A DNA stretch of 64,000 bases from Caenimonas aquaedulcis (GTDB taxonomy: Bacteria; Pseudomonadota; Gammaproteobacteria; Burkholderiales; Burkholderiaceae_C). Location: the NCBI RefSeq assembly GCF_015831345.1, contig NZ_JADWYS010000001.1, forward strand, positions 3,996,618 to 4,060,617. The letters are read 5' to 3'. Positions within the stretch are counted from its first letter, which is position 1. The number at the start of each line of letters is the position of its first letter. This document shows, in pieces, positions 26,070 to 37,050 of the stretch. The notes below the pieces were generated by a model. It ran no database searches. It was not told where the DNA came from and saw only the letters and a list, made by a program, of their open reading frames with translations. A program made the translations under genes and the position numbers.

Positions 26070-26762
26070 ATGTCCGGCACGCTAGCCCTCACCGCGCTCC
26101 TCATGGGGCTCGCAGGCGGGCCGCACTGTGCGGCGATGTGCGGTCCGGCGTGCTCGGGCGTGATCCGTGTCGTGCGGCCGGGCGCGTCATCGGCGACCCC
26201 CGCGCTCTGGCAATTCCAGGCGGGGCGCCTCATCGGCTACTCGCTCGCCGGCGCGCTCGCCGCGCAGGCGGTCGAGAGCCTCGCGTGGCTCACGGCGCAG
26301 GCGGCGGCCTTGCGCCCCGTGTGGACTTTGTTCCACCTGGCCGTGCTGCTGTGGGGCGCGACGCTGCTCGTGCTTGCGCGCCAACCGTCTTTCGCCGGTC
26401 CGGTCGGCCGTGCCGTGTGGGCGCGCGCGCGGCCCGTGGCCGCGGCGCGCGGCGGCGCCTTCACGGCCGGCGTGCTCTGGGCGCTGATGCCCTGCGGCCT
26501 GCTGTATTCGGCGCTCCTCGTCGCGTCGCTGAGCGGGACGGCCGCCGATGGCGCGCTCGCCATGGGCTTGTTCGCCATCGGCAGCGGCGTATCGCTCGCC
26601 ATCGTGCCGGGCGTGCTCGAGCGCCTGCGCGGGCGCGGCGACGGCCGCATGCAGGAGTGGGCGATGCGCGTGTCCGGCCTGCTCCTGGTGCTGGCCGCGG
26701 GCTGGTCGCTGTGGCTCGACCTGTCGCACCGCATCGCGGCGTGGTGCGGCATCACCGCTTGA
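26070..26762 (+). CDS. SafE/DsbD-like membrane protein (sulfite exporter family)
   Basis: 230 aa, about six transmembrane helices. Marked by GGPHCAAMCGP near the N terminus and MPCGLLYSALL in mid-protein, the paired Cys motifs of the SafE/UreH-like DsbD-type fold. Family members next to cco genes are thought to move copper or reducing power for cytochrome assembly; that role here is inferred from context. 7 bp after hemN, so likely co-transcribed under FNR control. Confidence 0.83.
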   Translation: MSGTLALTALLMGLAGGPHCAAMCGPACSGVIRVVRPGASSATPALWQFQAGRLIGYSLAGALAAQAVESLAWLTAQAAALRPVWTLFHLAVLLWGATLLVLARQPSFAGPVGRAVWARARPVAAARGGAFTAGVLWALMPCGLLYSALLVASLSGTAADGALAMGLFAIGSGVSLAIVPGVLERLRGRGDGRMQEWAMRVSGLLLVLAAGWSLWLDLSHRIAAWCGITA

Positions 26763-26782
26763 ACACGGGCAGGCAGGCTTCC

Positions 26783-27472
26783 ATGCGACACACCGAACGC
26801 CATCGCACCGAACGGATCGGCTGGTTGCGCGCGGCGGTGCTGGGCGCCAATGACGGGATCGTCTCCACCGCGAGCCTCGTGGTCGGGATCGCCGCGGCGA
26901 GTGCCACCCACGCCACGGTGCTCATGACGGGGGTCGCGGGGCTCGTCGCGGGCGCGATGTCGATGGCGGCCGGCGAATACGTGTCGGTGCACTCGCAGGC
27001 GGACGCGGAGAAGGCCGACCTCGCGCGCGAGCGCGCGGAGTTGAAGGCGGATCCCGCCGCGGAACACCGCGAGCTGGCGGCGATCTACGTCGCGCGTGGC
27101 CTCACGCCCGAACTGGCGCAGCAGGTCGCCGTGCAGCTGGCCGGCCACGACGCGCTGGGCGCGCACGCGCGCGACGAGCTCGGAATCTCGGAGACGATGG
27201 CGGCCCGTCCCGTCCAGGCCGCGCTGGCCTCCGCCGCGAGCTTCGCGGTCGGCGCGGCGTTGCCGCTGGCCGTCGCCGCGTTCGCGCCGGGCCGCGGCCT
27301 GATCTACTGGGTCTCGGGCATGTCGCTGTTCTTCCTGGCGCTGCTGGGCGGGGTCGCCGCGCGCGCAGGCGGGGCCGGCGTCGCCGCAGGCGCGTGGCGC
27401 GTCACTTTCTGGGGCGCCCTGGCCATGGGCATCACGGCAGGGGTCGGCGCACTGTTCGGCGCCGCGCCTTGA
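26783..27472 (+). CDS. VIT1/CCC1 family iron/manganese transporter
   Basis: 229 aa. N-terminal LRAAVLGANDGIVSTASLVVG is the VIT1/CCC1 signature helix; MSMAAGEYVSVHSQADAEKADL leads into the acidic cytoplasmic metal-binding domain, and three more helices follow. Proton-coupled Fe(II)/Mn(II) export. 20 bp after the SafE-like gene; it may continue the hemN transcript. It closes 9 bp before the next FNR box. Confidence 0.9.
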   Translation: MRHTERHRTERIGWLRAAVLGANDGIVSTASLVVGIAAASATHATVLMTGVAGLVAGAMSMAAGEYVSVHSQADAEKADLARERAELKADPAAEHRELAAIYVARGLTPELAQQVAVQLAGHDALGAHARDELGISETMAARPVQAALASAASFAVGAALPLAVAAFAPGRGLIYWVSGMSLFFLALLGGVAARAGGAGVAAGAWRVTFWGALAMGITAGVGALFGAAP

Positions 27473-27481
27473 GGCCGAACG

Positions 27482-27495
27482 TTGACAAGCATCAA
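27482..27495 (+). promoter_or_regulatory. FNR-type box upstream of the Crp/Fnr-family gene
   Basis: TTGACAAGCATCAA, full consensus. -10 TAGCCT at 27517-27522, +1 near 27529, 13 nt before the ATG. Drives the regulator, cytochrome c and OsmC genes. Confidence 0.83.
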
Positions 27496-27541
27496 ACCGG
27501 CCGTCGCCGGACTGGTTAGCCTCAAAGCAGAAAGCCAACCG

Positions 27542-28351
27542 ATGACCCCACTGACACCATGCGCCGACGACCGCGCGGCGAACCTGCTGCTGGCGGCCTT
27601 TCCGCGAAGCGACGCCGAGCGCTGGCGGGGGCAGATCGATCCGGTGGACCTGCGGGTCGGCGAGCGTTTGCATGAAATGGGCCAGGTGCCCAGGTGGGCC
27701 TACTTCCCGGTGGACGCCATCGTTTCCCTGCTGGTGCCGACACACGACGGCCGCTGCGACGAGGTGTGCGCGGTGGGCCGCGAGGGCATGGTCGGCATCG
27801 CGCTGTTCATGGACAACGGCGCATCGACGAGCCGCGCCGTGGTGCAGGCGGCCGGGCGTGCCTTTCGCGTGCGCCCCGCTTGGGTGCAGGAAGAATTCGC
27901 GAGTTCACCCGCGGTCACGCGTCTGTTCCTGCGCTATGCGATGGCCCGCGTCGCGGAACTCGCCCAGAGCGTCATGTGCGGCCGCCACCACACGACGGAG
28001 CAGCGCCTGGCGCGGCGCCTGCTGCATGGGATGGATTGCCGGCCGGACGGCCACCTGTGGACCACGCAGGAGCAGCTCGCCGGTCTGCTCGGCGTGCGTC
28101 GCGAGAGCGTCACGAGCGAGGCGCTCAAGCTGCAGCGGGCCGGCGCCATCGCCTATTCGCGCGGCCATATCACGGTGCTCGATCGCGCGCAGCTCGTGGA
28201 GCACAGCTGCGAATGTTATGACCTGGTGAGGGGGTTCTACCGGCGCGTCACGGGCAGCCAGGCCCCTGCATCGGCGAGGCGCGCCGTGGATGCGTATCCC
28301 TCGCACGCCTTGGTGCAGTGCGCGAACATGGCGGGGAGGCTGGCGGCGTGA
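27542..28351 (+). CDS. Crp/Fnr superfamily regulator without Fe-S ligands
   Basis: 269 aa from MTPLTPCADD. Cyclic-nucleotide-binding-like sensor domain, then a winged helix with TTQEQLAGLLGVRRESVTSEALKLQ; the recognition helix has R-x-S-V-T rather than the FNR E-x2-S-R, so it should read a different site. No N-terminal Cys cluster. A TTG start 20 codons earlier is in frame but lies within the FNR box. Signal unknown. Its stop overlaps the start of the cytochrome gene (GTGA). Confidence 0.87.
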   Translation: MTPLTPCADDRAANLLLAAFPRSDAERWRGQIDPVDLRVGERLHEMGQVPRWAYFPVDAIVSLLVPTHDGRCDEVCAVGREGMVGIALFMDNGASTSRAVVQAAGRAFRVRPAWVQEEFASSPAVTRLFLRYAMARVAELAQSVMCGRHHTTEQRLARRLLHGMDCRPDGHLWTTQEQLAGLLGVRRESVTSEALKLQRAGAIAYSRGHITVLDRAQLVEHSCECYDLVRGFYRRVTGSQAPASARRAVDAYPSHALVQCANMAGRLAA

Positions 28352-28719
28352 CGAACCTCCGCAGACGCGCCCGACCGCTCGCACTTTTGCTTGCGGCGCT
28401 GGCCTGCGCCGCACCGGCGCAAGCCCAGGCGCCCGCGGCGCCCTCGCGCGGCGAGCTGCTGTACAACAATCACTGCATCGAGTGCCACACGTCGCAGATC
28501 CACTGGCGCGACGGCAAGCAGGTGCGCGACTGGGCCGGCCTGCGCGCCAAGGTGCGTTTCTGGCAGGCGAACGCCGGTCTGCGGTGGGACGACGCGGACA
28601 TCACCGACGTGGCCCGCTACCTGGACAACACGATCTATCGTCTCACGCCCGGCACGCAGCGCGTCGGCCGGGCGGGCGAGGGCGCCGGGGTCCGGCGCCA
28701 GCCTGCGGGCAGGGCTTGA
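28348..28719 (+). CDS. small mono-haem cytochrome c
   Basis: 123 aa, GTG start overlapping the preceding stop. Signal peptide with cleavage after AQA near residue 27, one haem motif CIECH (LLYNNHCIECHTSQ), then a helical C-terminal part with ITDVARYLD typical of class I cytochromes. The motif is followed by IHWRDGK and the distal Met is not obvious. Periplasmic electron carrier, possibly feeding cbb3 (inference). Confidence 0.85.
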   Translation: MTNLRRRARPLALLLAALACAAPAQAQAPAAPSRGELLYNNHCIECHTSQIHWRDGKQVRDWAGLRAKVRFWQANAGLRWDDADITDVARYLDNTIYRLTPGTQRVGRAGEGAGVRRQPAGRA

Positions 28720-28721
28720 CC

Positions 28722-29141
28722 ATGGGCCGGCTCGAATTCGAGGTCACGGCGCGCCGCGTGGACGCCCACGGCAGCGAAGCACGGTGCAAGGAGGCCGTGA
28801 TCGCGCTCGACACCGACCTCGCGGGCAATCCCGGCGCGTTCAACCCGGCGGAGCTGCTGCTGGCCGCGCTCTCGGCCTGCATCATCAAGGGCATCGAACG
28901 GGTCGTGCCCATCCTCAAGTTCAGCCTGCGGGACGTGCGGGTGCACGTCCATGGCGTACGGCGCGACGTGCCGCCGCGCATGGAGTCCATCGCCTACGAG
29001 ATCGTGATCGACACCGACGAGCCCGATCGGCGCCTCGATCTGCTGCACGACAACGTGAAGAAGTTCGGCACCGTCTTCAACACCGTTTCGCCGGGAACCA
29101 CGCTCACCGGCACCCTGCGCCGCAAGCAGCCTTGCGCCTAG
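28722..29141 (+). CDS. OsmC family protein
   Basis: 139 aa OsmC/Ohr-type fold: FNPAELLLAALSACIIKGIE carries the conserved Cys at the start of the long helix. The usual second Cys about 60 residues on is not obvious; the only other late one is in the tail KQPCA, so a full thiol peroxidase dyad is uncertain. 2 bp after the cytochrome gene and in the same FNR unit. A second OsmC-like gene begins at 63656. Confidence 0.83.
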   Translation: MGRLEFEVTARRVDAHGSEARCKEAVIALDTDLAGNPGAFNPAELLLAALSACIIKGIERVVPILKFSLRDVRVHVHGVRRDVPPRMESIAYEIVIDTDEPDRRLDLLHDNVKKFGTVFNTVSPGTTLTGTLRRKQPCA

Positions 29142-29164
29142 GGCGGGCGGGCCTTGCGAGGCGC

Positions 29165-30523
29165 TCAGTCGAGCTCGACCGATTCGAGGTAGTAGGGCAG
29201 GTGGCAGTCCCAGTGGAGGCTGCGCTCGATGCGCTGCCTCATCGCATCCGCCGCCGCCGGCTCGCCGTGCGTGATGAATGTCTTGCGCGGCGCGGCGTCG
29301 AAATGCCGCAACCAGTCGAGGATCTCGCCGGCGTCCGCATGCGCCGACAGGTCGTCCAGCTGCACCACCTCCGCGCGGATGGGCACGTCGATGCCGTGGA
29401 TGCGCACGGTGTGCGCGCCGCCGACGATGGACGCGCCGCGCGTGCCGCCGGCCTGGTAGCCCGCGAAGAGGAGGGTGTTGCGCTTGTCCGGCGCGAAGGC
29501 CTTGATGTGGTGGACCACACGCCCGCCGGTCGCCATGCCGCTCGCGGCGATGATCACCATCGGGCCCTTCCGGCCGTTCAGCCGCTCGGACTCCTGCGGC
29601 GTCTGCACGATGTGCGCGGTGTCCGCGACGGCGCGGCACTGCTCGGGCGTGAGGCGCAGCTCGTCCCCGTGCTTCCAGTACGCTTCCATCGCGTTCGCGG
29701 CCATCGGGCTGTTCAGGAACACCGGCACGTCGGGAATGGACCCGCGCGCCTTGAGCTGCTGGATGCAGTAGAGCAGGCTCTGCGCGCGGCCCACCGCGAA
29801 CGCGGGAATCACCACGACGCCGCCGCGCGCCGCGGTGCGGCGGATCACCTCGCCCAGGTGCAGGAAGTGATCCACCTTCGGATGCTCCCTGTCGCCGTAG
29901 GTGGATTCGACCACCAGGTAATCCGCGCCCCGCATTTCGACGGGCGGCTTGAGCACCGGGTCGTCCGGCCGGCCGATGTCGCCCGAGAAGAGGATCGAGC
30001 GATCGCCGCCCTGCAGCTTGACGAAGGACGAACCGGCCATGTGGCCCGAACGCTCCATCGAGGCGCCGAGCCCGGGCAGGACGTCCCACGCGCGCGACAT
30101 CGGCTGCGGGCGGAAGCTGGCGAGGCAGGCCTGCGCGTCCGCGCGCGTGTACAGCGGCAGCGCGGGCGCGTGCTTCGACAGCTTGTACCGGTTGGCGAAT
30201 TCCGCTTCCTCCTCCTGCAGCCAGCCCGAGTCCGGCAGCAGGATCTTGCAGAGATCGAAGGTCGCGGGGCTGCAGTGCACCTGGCCGCGAAACCCGTTCT
30301 TCACGAGCAGCGGCACATAGCCGCTGTGGTCGATGTGCGCGTGCGTGAGGATTACCGCGTCGATGTCGGCGGGCGGCACGGGCAGCGGCTCCCAGTTGCG
30401 AAGCCGCAGCGGCTTGTAGCCCTGGAAGAGGCCGCAGTCCACCAGCAGGCGCCGGCCCCGGTGCTCGACCAGGTACTTCGATCCGGTGACCGTGTCCGTC
30501 GCGCCCAGGAACTGCAGCTTCAT
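29165..30523 (-). CDS. MBL-fold beta-CASP RNA exonuclease
   Basis: 452 aa. Metallo-beta-lactamase motif THAHIDHSG, later SGDIGR, and beta-CASP motifs ASGMATGGRVVHH and LSAHAD, ending with ITHGEP; the arrangement matches the bacterial CPSF73/YsdA-like exonucleases. Two-zinc phosphodiesterase probably acting on RNA. 15 bp after a usp gene on the same strand, so it falls under the FNR box at 31028. Similar MBL-usp pairs occur in other proteobacterial low-oxygen clusters. Confidence 0.9.
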   Translation of the reverse strand: MKLQFLGATDTVTGSKYLVEHRGRRLLVDCGLFQGYKPLRLRNWEPLPVPPADIDAVILTHAHIDHSGYVPLLVKNGFRGQVHCSPATFDLCKILLPDSGWLQEEEAEFANRYKLSKHAPALPLYTRADAQACLASFRPQPMSRAWDVLPGLGASMERSGHMAGSSFVKLQGGDRSILFSGDIGRPDDPVLKPPVEMRGADYLVVESTYGDREHPKVDHFLHLGEVIRRTAARGGVVVIPAFAVGRAQSLLYCIQQLKARGSIPDVPVFLNSPMAANAMEAYWKHGDELRLTPEQCRAVADTAHIVQTPQESERLNGRKGPMVIIAASGMATGGRVVHHIKAFAPDKRNTLLFAGYQAGGTRGASIVGGAHTVRIHGIDVPIRAEVVQLDDLSAHADAGEILDWLRHFDAAPRKTFITHGEPAAADAMRQRIERSLHWDCHLPYYLESVELD

Positions 30524-30538
30524 GGCGGACGCCCCGCC

Positions 30539-30961
30539 TTACTTGACGAGCAGCACGGGGATGTCGGATTCGGTGACGACGCGCTGCGCGACGCTGCCGA
30601 GCAGTGCCCGGCCGAGCATGCCGAGCCCCTGCGTCCCCATGACGATCATCTGCGCCTTCTGCTTGCCGGCGGCGCGCACGATCTCCGACGCGTTGGGGCC
30701 GACGACCCAGTTCGCGCGATAGCGCAGGCCGTGGCGGTCCAGGAACTTGCGGATCGGCGCGAGCACCTTCTCCGATTCGTCGCGGTGGTAGTCGGCGACG
30801 GCCTGCGCGCCCACCATCGTCTTGACGCGCGGCGAAAGCGGCGTCTGCACATGCAGGACGATCAGCTCGCCGTCGTCGCCGAGCAGCGATTCGTTGGCCA
30901 CGACGAAGGCCAGGGCCTTCTTGGTGAATTTGCTGCCGTCGGCGGCGAGAAGGACTTTCAT
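30539..30961 (-). CDS. universal stress protein
   Basis: 140 aa single Usp domain: MKVLLAADGSKFTKKAL at the N terminus and IVMGTQGLGMLGRALLGSVAQRVV at the C terminus (G-x2-G-x9-G-S type ATP site). FNR box at 31028-31041 gives +1 near 30993 and a 32 nt leader. First gene of the operon with the beta-CASP nuclease. Confidence 0.92.
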   Translation of the reverse strand: MKVLLAADGSKFTKKALAFVVANESLLGDDGELIVLHVQTPLSPRVKTMVGAQAVADYHRDESEKVLAPIRKFLDRHGLRYRANWVVGPNASEIVRAAGKQKAQMIVMGTQGLGMLGRALLGSVAQRVVTESDIPVLLVK

Positions 30962-31002
30962 GGAGGTCTCCGTTCGTTCGGTTGAAAAAGGCTGCAGTCA
31001 GG

Positions 31003-31224
31003 TTAGCGGCGTGCCGCGCCCATCCCCTTGATGCAGGTCAACGCGAACGCGGCTGCCTGCCACCACGAGCGCTTCGCGAGCAGGCGCGCACCCGCCCAGG
31101 CGAGCAGCGCGAGCGTGGCGCCGGTACGCACGCGCGCGAATGCCGCGCCGAAGTCCGCGCGCGCGAGCGCGCACTCGGCCGCGAGGGCGGCGCGGCGGTG
31201 TGCGATGCGCGAGAGCCGCGTCAC
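31003..31224 (-). CDS. YqjK-like small protein
   Basis: 73 aa from GTG (VTRLSRIAHRRAALAAEC), overlapping the upstream gene's stop by 4 bp. An Arg/Ala-rich N terminus is followed by one hydrophobic segment (TLALLAWAGARLL), as in E. coli YqjK, the third gene of yqjDEK. The FNR box for the next usp gene lies inside its 3' end. Function unknown; context defines it. Confidence 0.72.
   Translation of the reverse strand: MTRLSRIAHRRAALAAECALARADFGAAFARVRTGATLALLAWAGARLLAKRSWWQAAAFALTCIKGMGAARR
31028..31041 (-). promoter_or_regulatory. FNR-type box upstream of usp-nuclease operon
   Basis: TTGATGCAGGTCAA, full consensus, located inside the 3' part of the yqjK-like gene. Minus-strand -10 TAACCT (31005-31000), +1 near 30993, centre exactly -41.5. 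Confidence 0.82.
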
Positions 31225-31586
31225 GGGGCCGGCTCCATGGCGGCGCTGTCCCGCGCAAGCTCGTCCAGCGTCGCGCGAAGGAAGGGGGGTTTCGCGCGCA
31301 GCGCGAGGACGGCGCGCCATGCGCACGCCGCGGCCGCGGCCGCGAAGGCCAGGCCCACGCCGAGCAGGGCGAGCACCGGCGCTCGGCCCCACAGCAGCAC
31401 GACCAGCGCGCCGGACAGCGCGGCGGCCGCCAGCACCGCGAGCAGCACGCCGGCAATGGCGATCACCAGCACGGCGGCGAGCCGCAGCAGCTCCTCTTCG
31501 ACATCCAGCGCGGCGAGCTCCAGGCGCTGGCGCACGATGCGCACCGCGCCGGCGCCCAGGCGCGACAGCGACTCGCCGAACGCCAT
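31221..31586 (-). CDS. YqjE/phage-holin-superfamily membrane protein
   Basis: 121 aa. Amphipathic N terminus (ELAALDVEEELLRLAA) then two long hydrophobic segments, the YqjE/Holin_9 layout. Follows the YqjD-like gene by 4 bp and overlaps the YqjK-like gene (GTGA). In E. coli YqjD binds ribosomes and yqjE/K accompany it; here the set is headed by a usp gene. Confidence 0.82.
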   Translation of the reverse strand: MAFGESLSRLGAGAVRIVRQRLELAALDVEEELLRLAAVLVIAIAGVLLAVLAAAALSGALVVLLWGRAPVLALLGVGLAFAAAAAACAWRAVLALRAKPPFLRATLDELARDSAAMEPAP

Positions 31587-31590
31587 GGTG

Positions 31591-31917
31591 TCAGCGGCGC
31601 GCGACGAGCATGCCGACCAGCAGGCCGATGCCCGCGCCGATCCCGACCGACTGCCAGGGATGGCGGCTCACGTACTGGTCGGCGGTGCGGCCGGCGTCGC
31701 GCGCCCCGGCCAGCAGGGCGGCTTCGATCGCGGCCATCTCGGATTTCGCGGTGCCCAGGCTGCGCTCGAGGCGCTCGCGCGCCTGGCTGTAGCCCTGGCC
31801 CGCCTCGCCGACGGCGTGGCGCAGCAGTTCCTCGGCATCGCGCACGACGGCGCGCAGGTCCTGGGCGAGTCGCTCCTGGTCGGCGCGCAGGGACGGGGTG
31901 TGGGTGGTGTCGTTCAT
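31591..31917 (-). CDS. YqjD/ElaB family (DUF883) ribosome-associated protein
   Basis: 108 aa: a long helical N-terminal region (RLAQDLRAVVRDAEELLRHA) and a C-terminal glycine-rich hydrophobic anchor after HPWQSVGIGAGIGLLVGML, the DUF883 signature. Such proteins tether stationary-phase ribosomes to the inner membrane. ATGA overlap with the upstream usp gene. Confidence 0.9.
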   Translation of the reverse strand: MNDTTHTPSLRADQERLAQDLRAVVRDAEELLRHAVGEAGQGYSQARERLERSLGTAKSEMAAIEAALLAGARDAGRTADQYVSRHPWQSVGIGAGIGLLVGMLVARR

Positions 31918-32405
31918 GATGGCTCCTTGGGGTTGTGATGGTTGTCCTGCGATTCGTCCCCGCCCGAGCGGATCACCAGCACGGGAACGGGGGACATCCG
32001 GATGATCTGTTCGGCGCCGCTGCCCAGCATCACGCGGCCGATGCCGCGGCGCCCGTGCGTGCCGACGACGACGAGGTCGGCGTTCCACAGCCTGGCCGCG
32101 TTCGCGACCGCGTCGCCGAGCCGCTCGCCGAACTTGTCGAACACCATGCAGTCCGCCTGCACGCCGGCCGCCTTCGCGATCGCCAGGCCGTCGGCGACGA
32201 CGCTGTCGCCCAGCGTTCGCATCGCCTTGATCAATTCGTCGGTGTAGCTGCCGTACATGTCGTAGCCGCCCAGGTAGAACGACGCTTCGAGCACGTACAC
32301 GACGCGCAGGCGCGCGCCGGATTGCTGTGCGAGCTCGATGGCCGCGGTCAGCGCGCGATTGGCGGTGGAGCTGCCGTCGATGGGCACGAGGATGCGTTGG
32401 TACAT
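31914..32405 (-). CDS. universal stress protein
   Basis: 163 aa: MYQRILVPIDGSSTANRAL start and VVGTHGRRGIGRVMLGSGAEQIIR near the end, with a charged extension of about 20 residues after the domain. Heads the usp-yqjD-yqjE-yqjK operon. The FNR box at 32463 provides +1 near 32428 (-10 CAGACT). Divergent from a lipoprotein gene. Confidence 0.93.
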   Translation of the reverse strand: MYQRILVPIDGSSTANRALTAAIELAQQSGARLRVVYVLEASFYLGGYDMYGSYTDELIKAMRTLGDSVVADGLAIAKAAGVQADCMVFDKFGERLGDAVANAARLWNADLVVVGTHGRRGIGRVMLGSGAEQIIRMSPVPVLVIRSGGDESQDNHHNPKEPS

Positions 32406-32462
32406 GGCACGGTCCTTTGCAGTGGCGTGCATGCAGTCTGCGCGAGCGCGCATGCGCACGGC

Positions 32463-32476
32463 TTGACATGGATCAA
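32463..32476. promoter_or_regulatory. FNR-type box, divergent usp / lipoprotein gene
   Basis: TTGACATGGATCAA, full consensus. Plus strand: -10 CAAAGT at 32498-32503 and +1 at 32510-32511, i.e. at the ATG (32511). Minus strand: -10 CAGACT at 32440-32435, +1 near 32428. Confidence 0.84.
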
Positions 32477-32510
32477 CGCCCGCGCGCCGCGGCGATGCAA
32501 AGTCGCTTCC

Positions 32511-33077
32511 ATGGTCCACCGATTCCTTCCCCTGTTGCTCCTGGCGCTGGCCGGGTGCTCCACGCTGCTGCCCTCGGGGAGCACCGACACGCCCGCCGGC
32601 TTCGCGAGCTTCGAGGAAGCGCGCGCGGCGGTCGAACGCATCGCGCCGTTCCGCACGCGCACCTCGGAGCTCCAATCGATGGGCTTCGACACCCGGGAGG
32701 GGCGCAACGTGACGCTCGTGCCTTACCCGGACATCATGGGGCGGCTCGCACCCTACCAGGGCATGCCGCTCTCGCAGCTGGACCCCGGCGTCGCGCGCTG
32801 CATCCAGGCGCAGGCGGCCTGCCGCGGCTGGGTGTTCCACTTCGAGCGGCAGGACAGGAAGCGCGAAGGCAGCTTCTGGCTCGACTTCCTCAACATCCGC
32901 CGCGTGACGAACGTCAGGGGCTGGTGGTTCGACGCGCTGATCGTCGAGAGCGAAGGGACCGTGCTCTTCCGCAGCAGCGGCGGCCAGGCCCGCACCGACC
33001 GCGTCGAAAAGCAGTTCAACCCGCTCGGACCGTTCCAGCCCGCCGGCGAAGGCGCCGCCACGGTGCTGATCCATTGA
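32511..33077 (+). CDS. hypothetical lipoprotein
   Basis: 188 aa. Lipobox LALAGC with Cys about 16 residues in, so lipid-anchored. The mature part is compact with ITxx-like features FHFERQDRKREGSFWLDFLNIRRVT and conserved Trp/Arg residues, but I do not recognise the family. The predicted FNR-driven +1 falls on the ATG and no ribosome site is seen, so it is a leaderless-mRNA candidate. The tandem usp gene follows by 26 bp. Confidence 0.78.
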   Translation: MVHRFLPLLLLALAGCSTLLPSGSTDTPAGFASFEEARAAVERIAPFRTRTSELQSMGFDTREGRNVTLVPYPDIMGRLAPYQGMPLSQLDPGVARCIQAQAACRGWVFHFERQDRKREGSFWLDFLNIRRVTNVRGWWFDALIVESEGTVLFRSSGGQARTDRVEKQFNPLGPFQPAGEGAATVLIH

Positions 33078-33103
33078 CGCCCCACCCACTCACCGGAGCC
33101 ACC

Positions 33104-33946
33104 ATGCAACAGACCTATGCCCAACTGCTCGTCCACCTGGACGCCACGCCGCATGCCGCGCGCCGCCTGTCGGTGGCCCGCGCCATCGCGCAGAAACAAG
33201 GCGCCGCCGTCACCGGGCTCTACGCGGTGACGCCGTCGCTCCTCGCGATCCCGTTCGCGTCGGAAGGCGGCGCGAACGCGGCGGCCGTCCTGGCCGAGGT
33301 GGACGCCGACCGCTGCAAGGCGGCCCGGGCCATGTTCGATCGCGGCAACGCGACCGACGCCGTGCAGGCGGCGTGGGCGCAGACGGACGAATTCCCGATC
33401 GCGTCCAGCTTCGCGCTGCAGGCGCTGCATGCCGACCTGCTGGTGTTCGGGCAGTTCGACGGGACCGACCCTTCGTTCTCGGGCGTGCCGGCCGACTTCA
33501 TCGAAAGCGTGCTCGCGCAAAGCGGCAAGCCCGCGCTGGTCCTGCCCCACGAGGGCCACGGCACGGTGGCCGGGAACCATGTGGTGATCGCGTGGAAACC
33601 CACGCGCGAGGCGGCCCGCGCGGTCGCCGCGGCCGTGCCCCTGCTGCAGCGCGCATCGCGCGTCCACGTGCTTTCCTGGGGCGGCGAGGAGGAGCGCGTC
33701 GCAGGCGCGAGCCTCGGCCTCGACGGCTACCTCAAGCTGCGCGGCATCGAGGCGACCTGGCATCGCGAAGGCGGCGCGGAGCCCGCGGAAGTCGGCGACC
33801 TGCTGCTGTCGCGGGCTTTCGACCTGGACGCGGACCTGCTCGTCATGGGATGCTACGGCCACAGCCGCGCGCGCGAGTGGGTGCTGGGCGGGGCCTCGCG
33901 CACCGTCCTGCGCTCCATGACGCTGCCCGTGCTCATGGCCCACTGA
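33104..33946 (+). CDS. tandem universal stress protein
   Basis: 280 aa with two Usp-like halves, the second ending LLVMGCYGHSRAREWVLGGASRTVLRS, a full G-x2-G-type ATP site; the first half (LLVFGQFDGTDP) lacks it. This resembles the UspE-like arrangement with one degenerate half. ACCGGAGC precedes the ATG. Follows the lipoprotein gene, probably the same transcript. Confidence 0.9.
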   Translation: MQQTYAQLLVHLDATPHAARRLSVARAIAQKQGAAVTGLYAVTPSLLAIPFASEGGANAAAVLAEVDADRCKAARAMFDRGNATDAVQAAWAQTDEFPIASSFALQALHADLLVFGQFDGTDPSFSGVPADFIESVLAQSGKPALVLPHEGHGTVAGNHVVIAWKPTREAARAVAAAVPLLQRASRVHVLSWGGEEERVAGASLGLDGYLKLRGIEATWHREGGAEPAEVGDLLLSRAFDLDADLLVMGCYGHSRAREWVLGGASRTVLRSMTLPVLMAH

Positions 33947-34345
33947 GTCCGCGGGAAGGAAAGGCACCATGTCCGCAAGATTCGCAGCCCTCGCGCTGCT
34001 GGCGATGCTGGCCGCGTGCGGCGGAGGGGGCGAGACGCCCGAAGACGTGGCGATGCAGCGCCTCCAGGAAGAGCTCACGCGCTCCTTCCCGGCCGGCACC
34101 TACGTGTTCCGCTCGCAGGCCGAGATGGCCGCGGCATGGAACGCCGCGCCGCAGGAGTTCGGCGACGCGAAGCCCATGCCCGCGATCGACTTCTCCCAGT
34201 CGATGGTGGTGGGCATCTCGATGGGCGTCGGCATCCGCTGCTTCGTGCCGACCATCACCGCAGTCACCCGCGTGGGCGCCAGCTATACGGTGTCGTACAG
34301 GGCGAACGACGGCAGCGGCGGCACCACCCTCGCATGCCTGCACAC

Positions 34346-36994
<2,649 letters not shown>

Positions 36995-37050
36995 CGTTCT
37001 TTCGTCCGCCGCCGATGTCGCGCGGCGGGGCGTTGGGCCAAAGTTGCGCC

